Shown in pieces: positions 25,370 to 34,233 of a stretch of 64,000 nucleotides of DNA. The number at the start of each line of letters is the position of its first letter. Position 1 is the stretch's first letter. Under the pieces are notes generated by a model. It was given only the letters and a program-made list of their open reading frames with translations. It was not told the DNA's origin and did no database searches. Made by a program: the position numbers and the translations under genes. Source of the stretch: Alkalinema sp. FACHB-956 (GTDB lineage Bacteria; Cyanobacteriota; Cyanobacteriia; Leptolyngbyales; Leptolyngbyaceae); contig NZ_JACJRC010000003.1 in NCBI RefSeq assembly GCF_014697025.1, forward strand, positions 124,001 through 188,000. Reading direction: 5' to 3'.

Positions 25370-26461
25370 CTAAATCGCAACTGTAAAGATAGAACCTTTG
25401 GGTTCATTCGCTTCTAAGGAAATTCGCCCCCCATGGGCTTCGATCGCCATTTTACAAAAGGCCAAGCCCAAGCCCGTTTGCTTAACCCCTTGGAACCCCT
25501 CCCCGACTTCATATTTCTGAAAGAGGCGATCCTGCAACTCTTCACTGACCCCACGGCCCGTATCTTTTACATGAATTTGCATTTGGATCTCTTCAGGATA
25601 TTCAACTGCGATCGTGACTTGGCTATTGGAAGGTGAAAACTTGATCGCATTTGAGACTAAATTATCTAACACTCGCTGAATCAGGAGGGGATCAAGGCAA
25701 ACTTGTTTTTTGTGGGAAGGATGATCGAGGACAACCTTAACCCCTTTTTGCGTCGCAATTTCCTCAAATTCTGCAGCAACTTGGTGACAGAGATCTTCCA
25801 AATCCAAGTGACTAGGATTGAGGACGAGTCGTCCCGATTCCAGCTTGGCCATTAATAGCAAACTATCTACCAGACATTCCAATTGACGGGTTGCCCCACG
25901 AATCTGTTCAACCTTCTTCGCTTGCTTATCTTGTATCCCAGCCATTTCCAAAATGTCGCAGGCTAGGACGATCGTCGATAGAGGATTGCGCAAATCATGC
26001 ACAATCATGTTGGACATATCTTCTCGCAGTTGGAGAGAATCTTCTTTTAAGGCCAACAGATGCTGGAGCTCGTCATATTGCTGCTTGATACGTAGCATCG
26101 ATCGAACCCGAGCCCGCAACTCAATCCCATTGACAGGCTTTCCAACAAAATCATCCGCCCCAGCCTCTAAGCAACTGGCTAGATCCTGTTTCGAGTTCAG
26201 CGCAGTCACCATAATTACGGGAATATGCTGCCAACTAGGACTGGCTTTGAGCCGACGACACACTTCTAGGCCATCCATTTCTGGCATCATGACATCGAGC
26301 AGAATGACATCGGGAATCTGCTTTTCGAGGAAAGCTAAGGCCGCAGGGCCACTGTTCACATATTCCAGATGATAGCCCTCTTTAAACAGCAGGATTTCCA
26401 CCACATCAAAGTTGTCTGGCTCATCATCAATCACCAAGAGATAGGGAGTAGTTTCATTCAT
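25370..26461 (-). CDS. Soluble REC-histidine kinase (hybrid sensor)
   Basis: The 363-residue protein has an N-terminal receiver (about 5-125: VIDDEPDN, LLDVMMPEMDG, VGKPVN), then a HisKA helix with MIVHDLRNPLSTIV (phospho-His at about 153) and an HATPase_c domain (N box DNLVSNAIKFS, G1 DTGRGVSEE, G2 GLGLAFCK). No membrane segment or sensory domain is visible, so input probably comes by phosphotransfer to the receiver. The gene ends 34 bp downstream of the next kinase's start on the same strand, suggesting one transcription unit with 26496-30365. Confidence 0.9.
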   Translation of the reverse strand: MNETTPYLLVIDDEPDNFDVVEILLFKEGYHLEYVNSGPAALAFLEKQIPDVILLDVMMPEMDGLEVCRRLKASPSWQHIPVIMVTALNSKQDLASCLEAGADDFVGKPVNGIELRARVRSMLRIKQQYDELQHLLALKEDSLQLREDMSNMIVHDLRNPLSTIVLACDILEMAGIQDKQAKKVEQIRGATRQLECLVDSLLLMAKLESGRLVLNPSHLDLEDLCHQVAAEFEEIATQKGVKVVLDHPSHKKQVCLDPLLIQRVLDNLVSNAIKFSPSNSQVTIAVEYPEEIQMQIHVKDTGRGVSEELQDRLFQKYEVGEGFQGVKQTGLGLAFCKMAIEAHGGRISLEANEPKGSIFTVAI

Positions 26462-26495
26462 ACAGGCTTTCCGTCCGTGTCGTTCCTAGAGAGTG

Positions 26496-29400
26496 CTATG
26501 GGCTAATCGAACAAGTGAGGGGAGGTAGTTGCAATAACTCGTGAATGGTAAGTGTTAACTGTTTTAAGGACACCGGCTTCGTCATATATTGATTGGCTCC
26601 GGTGGCTAAACATCGTTCCCGATCGCCCTGCATAACCAGCGCAGTCAGTGCAATGATGGGAATCGCTTGGGTGGCCGGGTGAGACCGGATACTTTGAATC
26701 GCCATCAAGCCATCGGTTCCCGGCATTTGAATATCCATAATAATCAGTTGGGGTTTGAGTGTTTGACTCATTTGAATGGCTTCTGCACCATCCTTTGCCA
26801 TTTTTAAGCGATATCCTTGTTCGATTAAATAGTCCGAGAGCATTTCCCGATTGGCTTCATTGTCCTCTGCCAGCAAAATCAATGGTGCGGGCTGACTCGG
26901 CTGTACGGGTTCATCCGGTTCATAGGTGGGCAGGGGTTCGATCGTCACCGTCGGTTGAGGCTTCAGCCAAGGCTTATTCTTGAGTTGCCAGGGAAGTGTA
27001 ATGGTAAACTGACTGCCTTTCCCCACTTCACTTTTCACCGCGATCGTCCCGTTATGTAACTGCACAATCCGTTTGACCAGCGCTAAGCCCAAGCCAGTAC
27101 CTTCATACTGACGATTGAGGCTGCTATCAATTTGGACAAAGGACTGAAAGAGTTTATTGAGGTCTTCTTGGGCAATCCCAATCCCAGTATCAATCACATG
27201 AAAATTGATTTTTTGATTAATTTCATCCAGCTCTACAATCAATGAAATCTGACCCTGTTCCGGTGTAAATTTCACCGCATTACTTAACAGGTTGATCAGT
27301 GATTGCCGCATCCGCAAATCATCCACTTGAATATAGATGCCCTCAGCGGGAACCTGCAAATGGATTTGGAGAGACTTCTTCGTGGCGAGTTGACGAATAA
27401 AACTCAAACTGGACTCACATAAATGGTGAATATCCACCATGGCCATGTGCAACTCCAGCTTGCCAGATTCAATTTTTGCTAAATCTAGAATGTCGTTAAT
27501 CAACTCCAGCAAATGCCGCCCGCTTCGTTCGATCGTGCCGATCGATTTAAGTTGCTTAGCATTTAAATCCCCATAGACCTGATCTAACAACCCTTCTGAC
27601 AAGCCTAGAATGGCATTGAGCGGTGTGCGCAATTCATGGCTCATATTGGCCAGAAACTCATCCTTGAGGCGGGTCACCCGAGCCAATTCCAGGTTGGCAT
27701 CCGCAAGGCAATCATTAATAATTTGGAGTTTATCTTCAGCGCGTTTTCGCTCACTAATATCGATTTGGATAAAGACGGCATTTTGTTCGCGATTGTATTT
27801 CTGCGCGATCGTTAAATAGGTAAAGGATTCCGAATCAACGACATAGGTAATTTCTTGACTGGCAGATTGCTGATTGGAGGCAAAGAACTCCTTAACGAAC
27901 TGAATAAATTGACTTTCCTCCTGCATAAAGCCAACGGGACGCCCGGTGAAGTCCTCGGGTTGGAGTTGGAATTGTTCAGCAACTTTACGATTCACCCCCA
28001 AATACGTCTGATTGGCACCTACCCAGGAAATCGTTTCGGGAACTGCATTGAGTACAGCCTTGAGTTGCTCCTTGGATTCCTGCAAGGCATTTTCACCCTG
28101 CTTACGGGTCATAGCCGTGGCAATGTAGGTCGTAACCGTCTTGGCAATCTTAATTTCTTCTTCCGAAAAAATATGAGGCGTATCGTAGTAGACAATCACT
28201 TTACCCAGGTTCTGACTTTGATAGCACAGGGGAAAGGACGCCGCCGCTTGAATCGACTCCACAGCCCGTAAATGGGTCAAAAAGGGAATGCCCGCCGTAT
28301 CACTAAAATCCGACAGAATCACTACCTGATCATTCAACCCCGTTTGGGAGGTTTCAAAATGACTTTCCACAGCGGTTTGATAATTCTGGCTCAGGCCGAC
28401 CGAAGCCTGATAGCGGGGAATACCCCGATCGTCCGGAATTAAGATGGCCGCCGAAAAGACCTGTAAGGTTTGACAAATGCCATTGAGGCCGATCGTATAA
28501 ATCTCCTCTAAGGTTTCCGCCTGATTGAGATCCAGCACTAAGTGATACAGCCAGTTCAATCGTTCAATCTGAAGGTTGAGTTGCGCTTCTGTCCGTTGGT
28601 GCTGTTGAATTTCTGCAATTAACTTTTCATTGGTTAAGGTCAGTTCGTGGGTGCGTTGCTGCACCCGCTGTTCTAATTTGGCATTCAGTTCATGCAGGGC
28701 CGAAGTCGCCCGTTGCCGTTCTAGTTCAGACGCAGCACGGGCAGCCAGAATTTTCAAAATTCGTTCAAAGTGTTCCCGATCGTGCATGGGCAAGTTGTCG
28801 AGAATAAAGAGGTGCCCAAAGGTCGTGCCCTCTCCATCCTGCATGGCAACCCCCAAATAGCTTTCTGCTTCCAGGGCAATCAAATTTTTGTCTCGGGGAA
28901 ATAGCTGTTGCAGATTCTCGGCACAGTGGTAAACGCCATGGCGGAACACCTGCTCGCAGGGGGTGCCAGCAACCGGGTAGCGAAGATTGGGAGACACTTG
29001 GTGATCCGACCAAACCACTAAGGTCGAAACCCAATCCCCTTCTAGGGTGCCGATCGCCGCTTGACGGACGCCTAGCACTTGGGTGATTTGATGCACAAGA
29101 ATTCGTAAAAATCGATCGCCCGTGGAAGAGACCGTCCCTTCGACTAAATTGCGCAGCGCCACTTCAAATTGGTTCTGTTCCGTCCTGGAGGGTTGCGATC
29201 GACTCACTTGGTAGATCACAATCTGAAACCCCAACACCTTACCCGCGTGACTGCGAATGGGAGAAACTTGCGCACTGAGTTGGCACCAATTGCCTCGCGC
29301 TTGCCGACACCTCAGCTCAAGTCCGATCGGTTGGTAGGCTAGTGTCAATAGCTCCGATCGTTGCAATTGCCCATAGTTTTGCCAATCCTCCGGATGGATG

Positions 29401-30365
29401 AAGGCACCCAGGGCTTGATCTTGCAACGCACCCGGTTCAACACCCACCAATTGATAGAACTGCGGAGAAGCATAGGTGATTTGGCCATTAACGGTATGAG
29501 TTAAGAGCATTCTGTTGGCAATTTCAGAACCACTCAGTGGGCCAGTTTCACTAATGGCAAGACCCGCTTCGGCCTGTTTGCGATCGGTAATATCTGTGAT
29601 GGTGCCCAGGTAGCTGGTCTGCGCAGTCGGCTGATCCAAAACTGGAACAATCTGTCCATAGACCCAACGGATCTGCCCACTGGGATGTTGAAATCGATAT
29701 TCCGCAATAAATTCACTCTGGGTCTGGAGAGCATACTGCCATAACGTGATGATCTGCCCACGATCTTGCTCATCAACGGTTGCAATCCAGTCAGCCTGAA
29801 GTAATTCGGCTCGTGAGTAACCCGTGATCTGGCAATAGCGATCGTTGAACTCTTCATAGGTGCCCGTCCCGCTGAGCCAAAAGACGCCCACCGGAGAAAT
29901 TTGGGCGAGTTGGTCATAGCACGTTTGACGTGATAGGGCACGATCGACAGTAGGCGCGGGCCATGGCGAACCCACTTGAGCCAGGGTGAGCAGAGAGTGG
30001 ATCGTGAGGGAGAAGAGTTCGGGTTGGAGAACCCGCTGCGATAGGTAGCTCCATTCCCGAGAGTCTATTAAACCTAGTTGTCTGGGATTAAAGTCATCGG
30101 GGCCGATCCAAAGACAGGGGATGCCCAATGCTTGCAACGGTTGTTGAGCCGTGAGCAGGGTATCTCTATCGACCGCCTCACTGAAACCGATCACCATGAG
30201 TTGGGGACGCTGCTGTTCACAATACATCAGCCCGGCTTCTAGCGTCAGGCAAGTATTCACTTCAAACTGATATCGCCAATCGTTATTCAACCATTGCAGA
30301 TAACAGTCTCTCAATGGCTTGGCTGCCTCAATGAGGAGGATCGAGATAGGCAGATCGAAGGGCAT
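26496..30365 (-). CDS. Large multi-sensor hybrid histidine kinase
   Basis: This 1289-residue soluble kinase has, in order: a receiver-like N-terminus lacking acidic residues (1-140), PAS (about 150-265), PAS (about 280-395), GAF (about 405-565), a coiled coil (565-620), GAF (about 625-775) and PAS (about 780-900). It then has HisKA with NMSHELRTPLNAIL (about 930), HATPase_c (NLLSNAVKFT, DTGIGIAQED, GTGLGLALVK) and a C-terminal receiver (about 1170-1285; LLAEDNEANREM, IIMDIQMPGTDG, MTKPVS). No phytochrome bilin Cys motif is evident in either GAF domain. It starts at ATG 30365 and is probably co-transcribed with the REC-kinase at 25370. Confidence 0.92.
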   Translation of the reverse strand: MPFDLPISILLIEAAKPLRDCYLQWLNNDWRYQFEVNTCLTLEAGLMYCEQQRPQLMVIGFSEAVDRDTLLTAQQPLQALGIPCLWIGPDDFNPRQLGLIDSREWSYLSQRVLQPELFSLTIHSLLTLAQVGSPWPAPTVDRALSRQTCYDQLAQISPVGVFWLSGTGTYEEFNDRYCQITGYSRAELLQADWIATVDEQDRGQIITLWQYALQTQSEFIAEYRFQHPSGQIRWVYGQIVPVLDQPTAQTSYLGTITDITDRKQAEAGLAISETGPLSGSEIANRMLLTHTVNGQITYASPQFYQLVGVEPGALQDQALGAFIHPEDWQNYGQLQRSELLTLAYQPIGLELRCRQARGNWCQLSAQVSPIRSHAGKVLGFQIVIYQVSRSQPSRTEQNQFEVALRNLVEGTVSSTGDRFLRILVHQITQVLGVRQAAIGTLEGDWVSTLVVWSDHQVSPNLRYPVAGTPCEQVFRHGVYHCAENLQQLFPRDKNLIALEAESYLGVAMQDGEGTTFGHLFILDNLPMHDREHFERILKILAARAASELERQRATSALHELNAKLEQRVQQRTHELTLTNEKLIAEIQQHQRTEAQLNLQIERLNWLYHLVLDLNQAETLEEIYTIGLNGICQTLQVFSAAILIPDDRGIPRYQASVGLSQNYQTAVESHFETSQTGLNDQVVILSDFSDTAGIPFLTHLRAVESIQAAASFPLCYQSQNLGKVIVYYDTPHIFSEEEIKIAKTVTTYIATAMTRKQGENALQESKEQLKAVLNAVPETISWVGANQTYLGVNRKVAEQFQLQPEDFTGRPVGFMQEESQFIQFVKEFFASNQQSASQEITYVVDSESFTYLTIAQKYNREQNAVFIQIDISERKRAEDKLQIINDCLADANLELARVTRLKDEFLANMSHELRTPLNAILGLSEGLLDQVYGDLNAKQLKSIGTIERSGRHLLELINDILDLAKIESGKLELHMAMVDIHHLCESSLSFIRQLATKKSLQIHLQVPAEGIYIQVDDLRMRQSLINLLSNAVKFTPEQGQISLIVELDEINQKINFHVIDTGIGIAQEDLNKLFQSFVQIDSSLNRQYEGTGLGLALVKRIVQLHNGTIAVKSEVGKGSQFTITLPWQLKNKPWLKPQPTVTIEPLPTYEPDEPVQPSQPAPLILLAEDNEANREMLSDYLIEQGYRLKMAKDGAEAIQMSQTLKPQLIIMDIQMPGTDGLMAIQSIRSHPATQAIPIIALTALVMQGDRERCLATGANQYMTKPVSLKQLTLTIHELLQLPPLTCSISP

Positions 30366-30701
30366 AGGAGGTACGATCGTTAGGCGAGCAAATCAGCACT
30401 GAAATATAAGGCTTATTCGTTCTAGCATTCACTATCTTGGCCAAAAATCTCTGCTTTCAAAAATCCTAATCTTGTAATCACCCTCCATTTTGGGCAGGAT
30501 CCAACTGTGAGTTACCTTGGAGAGAATCGGTGATCCTAGAAACTATCCTGACAGTAGTGAGCCCTGATAGAGTAAGACTGATAGCCGTGAGCCCTGATAG
30601 AATGAGCCCTGACAGCTGTGAATACTGATAACAGTGAGTCCTGCAGAATTCCGTTGGGTACACCTCTCTAGAATGATGGGGAAGATTCGATCGTATCGCA
30701 A
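30366..30701. other. Spacer with degenerate GTGAGCCCTGATAGA repeats
   Basis: From about 30545 to 30642 the sequence is a chain of imperfect units of AGTGAGCCCTGATAGA and CTGATAGC. The stretch separates two kinase genes on the same strand; the promoter of the large kinase should be at its left end. No gene is seen. Confidence 0.6.
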
Positions 30702-31811
30702 TTAAATTGTGGATGCAGGCACCGCCGCCGGTAAATGCACCGTGATATGGGTTCCGAGATCCAACTGGCTGGTGAGGGTGAGCTTGCCACCAAACCATTC
30801 AATTAAACGCTTCGCAATAATCAACCCTAACCCAATCCCCTGCTGTTCATAGGTTGAACGCTCGAATTGCACATAGGCTCCTAGGGCTTTGATCTGCTGG
30901 GCATTCATCCCTCTACCTTGATCAATCACGTCAAGGCAATAGGAATTTTGAGCGACCCGACCAATCACCTTGACGGGGGTGCCCTGCTCAGAGAACTTAA
31001 ATGCGTTATCGATCAATTCAATCGCGATTTTTTCCATGTATTCGGCAGAAATTCCAGCCGTCGATCGTTGCAGATCAATGTGAAGATCTGGGGAACGATT
31101 CCACCGATGGGCAACTTCTCTAGCCGTATGTTGAACAATGTCATTGATTTCGTAGGCGTCGGATGCCGATCGGATCGGAGGTGCCCCAAGGCGGCTCTGC
31201 ATTTCAAGATCCAGGTAGAGCAGCGCATTTTGGGTCAGGTGATGGAGCCGTTTTGCGGATGTCCGAATAAACTCCAGCAATTCAACAATTTCAGATTCTT
31301 CTAGCGCATCCCGATCGTTGAGAAGCAGGTCGGTGGAACAGAGGATGCCATTGAGGGGCGTATTGAGTTCGTGGGGCAGGGCATGTTTGATCGCGTCCCG
31401 AAAGTGGCTAATCCGAGATTGGGTTTGGTCTTCGGAAATCGCTTGTTTGGTCAGTTGGGTGGAAACCGCTCGCAGCAGTTCATCCGCTGTAAACGGTTTA
31501 GTCAGGTAATCATCTGCCCCCGCTTCCATCCCTTGCCGGAGATCCCGACGATCGGCCTTAGCCGTGAGAAAAATAAAGGGAATACCCGCCGTGGTTTCCT
31601 TCTGCCGCAGGGAGTGCAGCACGCCATGCCCATCGAGTTCGGGCATCATGACATCGCACAAAATTAAGTCCGGTTGCGTTTGCTCGGCTAACTGAAGTCC
31701 CTGTAGCCCATCGGGCGCTACGATCGGATCATAGTTAGACAGCATCAAAATTTCTTCAATATTGGCCCGAATGGCCCCTTCATCTTCAATGACTAGAATT
31801 TTTCCCACCAT
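30702..31811 (-). CDS. Soluble REC-histidine kinase (hybrid sensor)
   Basis: The 369-residue protein repeats the plan of the kinase at 25370: receiver (1-125; VIEDEGAIR, LILCDVMMPELDGHG, YLTKPFT), HisKA with KHALPHELNTPLNGIL (phospho-His at about 148), and HATPase_c (IELIDNAFKFS, DQGRGMNAQQ, GIGLGLIIAKRL). There is no membrane segment. The HisKA reads PHELNTPLNG rather than SHELRTPLNA, a form common in cyanobacterial response-regulator kinases. It starts at ATG 31811. Confidence 0.9.
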   Translation of the reverse strand: MVGKILVIEDEGAIRANIEEILMLSNYDPIVAPDGLQGLQLAEQTQPDLILCDVMMPELDGHGVLHSLRQKETTAGIPFIFLTAKADRRDLRQGMEAGADDYLTKPFTADELLRAVSTQLTKQAISEDQTQSRISHFRDAIKHALPHELNTPLNGILCSTDLLLNDRDALEESEIVELLEFIRTSAKRLHHLTQNALLYLDLEMQSRLGAPPIRSASDAYEINDIVQHTAREVAHRWNRSPDLHIDLQRSTAGISAEYMEKIAIELIDNAFKFSEQGTPVKVIGRVAQNSYCLDVIDQGRGMNAQQIKALGAYVQFERSTYEQQGIGLGLIIAKRLIEWFGGKLTLTSQLDLGTHITVHLPAAVPASTI

Positions 31812-32033
31812 GGTTAACCTCCCATTTCATGATGGCTAGCAGTAGTTCCTAAGAGCATCGCCAAAACTATCTAGCCATTCTTTACGAGTTATTTTTTTAA
31901 GCGAATGAATCGGTAAAACTACGTGCATTTACAACGCATGCGTTAGGCGATCGCCCTAGGCGCTGTGCATTAATCAATATGCGTTAGTCAATATGCGTGA
32001 ATCAAAAGGAAACCATCATGCAGGATGCTGGAC

Positions 32034-33377
32034 TTAGGCCTGAGTTAAACGGGGAATGGTTACCGTAAAAATGCTGCCTTGATTAAGCTGACTGCAAACT
32101 TCTAACTGACCACCATGCAATGCCAGACACTTTTCAACGATGCATAGACCAAGCCCTGTTCCTGGAATAGTACCCACATTTTGCCCACGATGAAACAACT
32201 GACAGATCTGAGAGAGATCTTCTGGGGCAATCCCAATGCCTTGATCTTCAATGGCAATGCGAATCGTATCTTCCTGGAGGGTCACTGCAATTTTGATTAA
32301 ACTTTCTGGACGGGAATACTTGTTAGCATTGGACAGAAGATGGGTGAAAATTTGCCGGAAAAGCCCCCGATCGATCAAAACCTTATGCCATTGCAGGGAC
32401 GAGTTCAGATCCTCAGATTGGGCGCTGCGGGTGGGCTGAACCGCTGTTGAAATGGCAATTAAGCGATCGGGCGATTGAATATTGAGGTCTTTTACCAGTT
32501 CTTCAATTAATTCCAGGCAATCACAGGCAGTGGGTCGGCACTCCAGATATCCCGTATCCGCTTTGTACAGCAATAGGATTTCATCTAAGATCTGGGTTGT
32601 ATGCTGCACATAGGTTTGAATGCATTGCAAGTGATGATTTTTCTTGCTGACATCAATTTGATCCCCAAAATGGGTAAGAATGCTGGCGGAAGAAGCAATC
32701 ACTGCGAGGGGGGTACGAAGTTCGTGGGAAGCACGGGTGACGAAGTGGGTACAGAGTTCACGAAAGTCTGGATTGGGAACACAGACCTCCAAGGTTTTCT
32801 GGCGATCGCCAGGGGTCTCTTGCCGGGGGGTGGAACCCAATGGATCTAAGCCCAAGGGATCTAAACCCAAGGGATCTAAACCCAGTGGATTAGCTTGTTG
32901 CTCAGATTTTGCATTGACTAAGTCAACCGGACTCAGACTTAAGAAAAGAATGGGCATTGCCTCCGTGCTATGGCTCAATGTTTGGAGCTGTATTTCTGCC
33001 AGCATTTTGACGGGAACTTGATGCTTCGTTTGGAGCCACATTTCGATGGACTCTTCCTGATGTTCAAACTTTGGATAGAATCCTTCTAGCGTGCGATCGG
33101 CCTGATCTGATTCCCGATTAGGCGCAATGAGATCAACCAGAAACAGTTGCTGTGCTTCGAGCAGGCTATAACCGAATTGTTCCTGCCAAGCCCGATTGAC
33201 ATGGAGAATCCGACCGTCTTTGAGAGAGACCAATTTCACAGCTTGAGGCAGACTATCTAGGCAAAGATTAAGCAGCGCATCCTTGATTTGGAGCTGATGC
33301 TGGAGGTGGCAAATTTGATTTTCTAAAACATCGATTGTCGCGTCCATTCTTCTTTGACTCAATGTATGACTTAACAT
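32034..33377 (-). CDS. PAS-histidine kinase
   Basis: The 447-residue protein starts with a coiled coil (about 10-40), a PAS-like domain (about 45-150), HisKA (THFVTRASHELRTPLAVIAS, His at about 222) and HATPase_c (HLLSNANKYS, DQGIGIAPED, GTGLGLCIVEK). It has no receiver or membrane segment. Between PAS and HisKA lies NPLGLDPLGLDPLGLDPLG, four copies of a pentapeptide coded by a 15 bp tandem repeat at about 32835-32885. ATG 33377 is chosen over a GTG at 33422 and an ATG at 33347. Confidence 0.88.
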   Translation of the reverse strand: MLSHTLSQRRMDATIDVLENQICHLQHQLQIKDALLNLCLDSLPQAVKLVSLKDGRILHVNRAWQEQFGYSLLEAQQLFLVDLIAPNRESDQADRTLEGFYPKFEHQEESIEMWLQTKHQVPVKMLAEIQLQTLSHSTEAMPILFLSLSPVDLVNAKSEQQANPLGLDPLGLDPLGLDPLGSTPRQETPGDRQKTLEVCVPNPDFRELCTHFVTRASHELRTPLAVIASSASILTHFGDQIDVSKKNHHLQCIQTYVQHTTQILDEILLLYKADTGYLECRPTACDCLELIEELVKDLNIQSPDRLIAISTAVQPTRSAQSEDLNSSLQWHKVLIDRGLFRQIFTHLLSNANKYSRPESLIKIAVTLQEDTIRIAIEDQGIGIAPEDLSQICQLFHRGQNVGTIPGTGLGLCIVEKCLALHGGQLEVCSQLNQGSIFTVTIPRLTQA

Positions 33378-34233
33378 GACGTGGCTCTCACAAATCTTTG
33401 GCCTGACCAACAATAGGAACACTCACTCAGTAGACATTGCATAGGTGAAGGGCGATCGTCTGACCATCACCCCCATCTGACCATCACCCCCATCTGACCA
33501 TCGCCCCAAGGGGGGAGGGAGATCTTCCTCATCGATTGCGCAACGTCAACCAATTTTTGGGCTACATAGAGTACAAATCGAGTACAAATCAAACGACAAA
33601 GGACTGACCCAGGGTATGGGCCAACTTGCATCCAGATTACCCATTTGAGGTAGCCTTTGCACATTTGTAAGCAGATGTCAGCAGACTTCTATGCAAGCAG
33701 GCTTCTACGAGAAGACTCTCCTACGTGGTGTCCCATAGACTGAATCCGTAGGATGACTTTCCGATTCCAACATTTACGCAGATTGAATGACATTCATCCA
33801 AGGCTCCATTTCCTGTGATTACACTATTCACTGAAACCAAAGGGTCAGCATCTTGGGTTACAGGATGCTGATAGCCGCGAGGGTATCTGAAAAATTACTG
33901 AGGAAAGTTCTACGGACTCTGATGGCTAATGAGTCAGTTCCAGTAGATAGAACTACTGAATGAATCATCATTGCTTTACCTTATCTACATAAAACAGGAG
34001 ATTTGTGCAATGGTGGAGGACGAAAATCAAAAACCGTCGCAATAGATAACAAGCTGACCGACGCATAGAGCGGTCTGGGGATGGTACGAGGCCGACATAG
34101 GGACACGCGAAGAAGGATTACGGATTTTTCCATTTTGGGGAACGCTGAATCTATCTCCAATCCTTCCACCCTACTTCCAGCCCATTTCCACCGAACTTCC
34201 ACCGAACTTCCACCCCAGCGTCAGACAAACCCT
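33378..34233. other. 850 bp gene-free region with a 17 bp tandem repeat
   Basis: CTGACCATCACCCCCAT occurs nearly three times at 33462-33509. GCAGACTTCTATGCAAGC/GCAGGCTTCTACGAG near 33680-33712 is another approximate repeat, and CCACCGAACTT x2 precedes the CHAT gene. The frame on the right strand from 34081 to 34233 is open but reads Arg-rich, unlike a coding start, and is treated as leader. Confidence 0.55.

Noticed and set aside
30478-30798. 106-codon frame between two kinases
   Set aside because: It overlaps the end of the 30702-31811 kinase in another frame and its middle is only the spacer repeats (SGLILSGLTAISLTLSGL).
34081-34233. N-terminal extension of the CHAT protein
   Set aside because: The frame is open but reads Arg/Ser/Thr-rich without conservation cues, while a hydrophobic signal-like start begins at ATG 34234.
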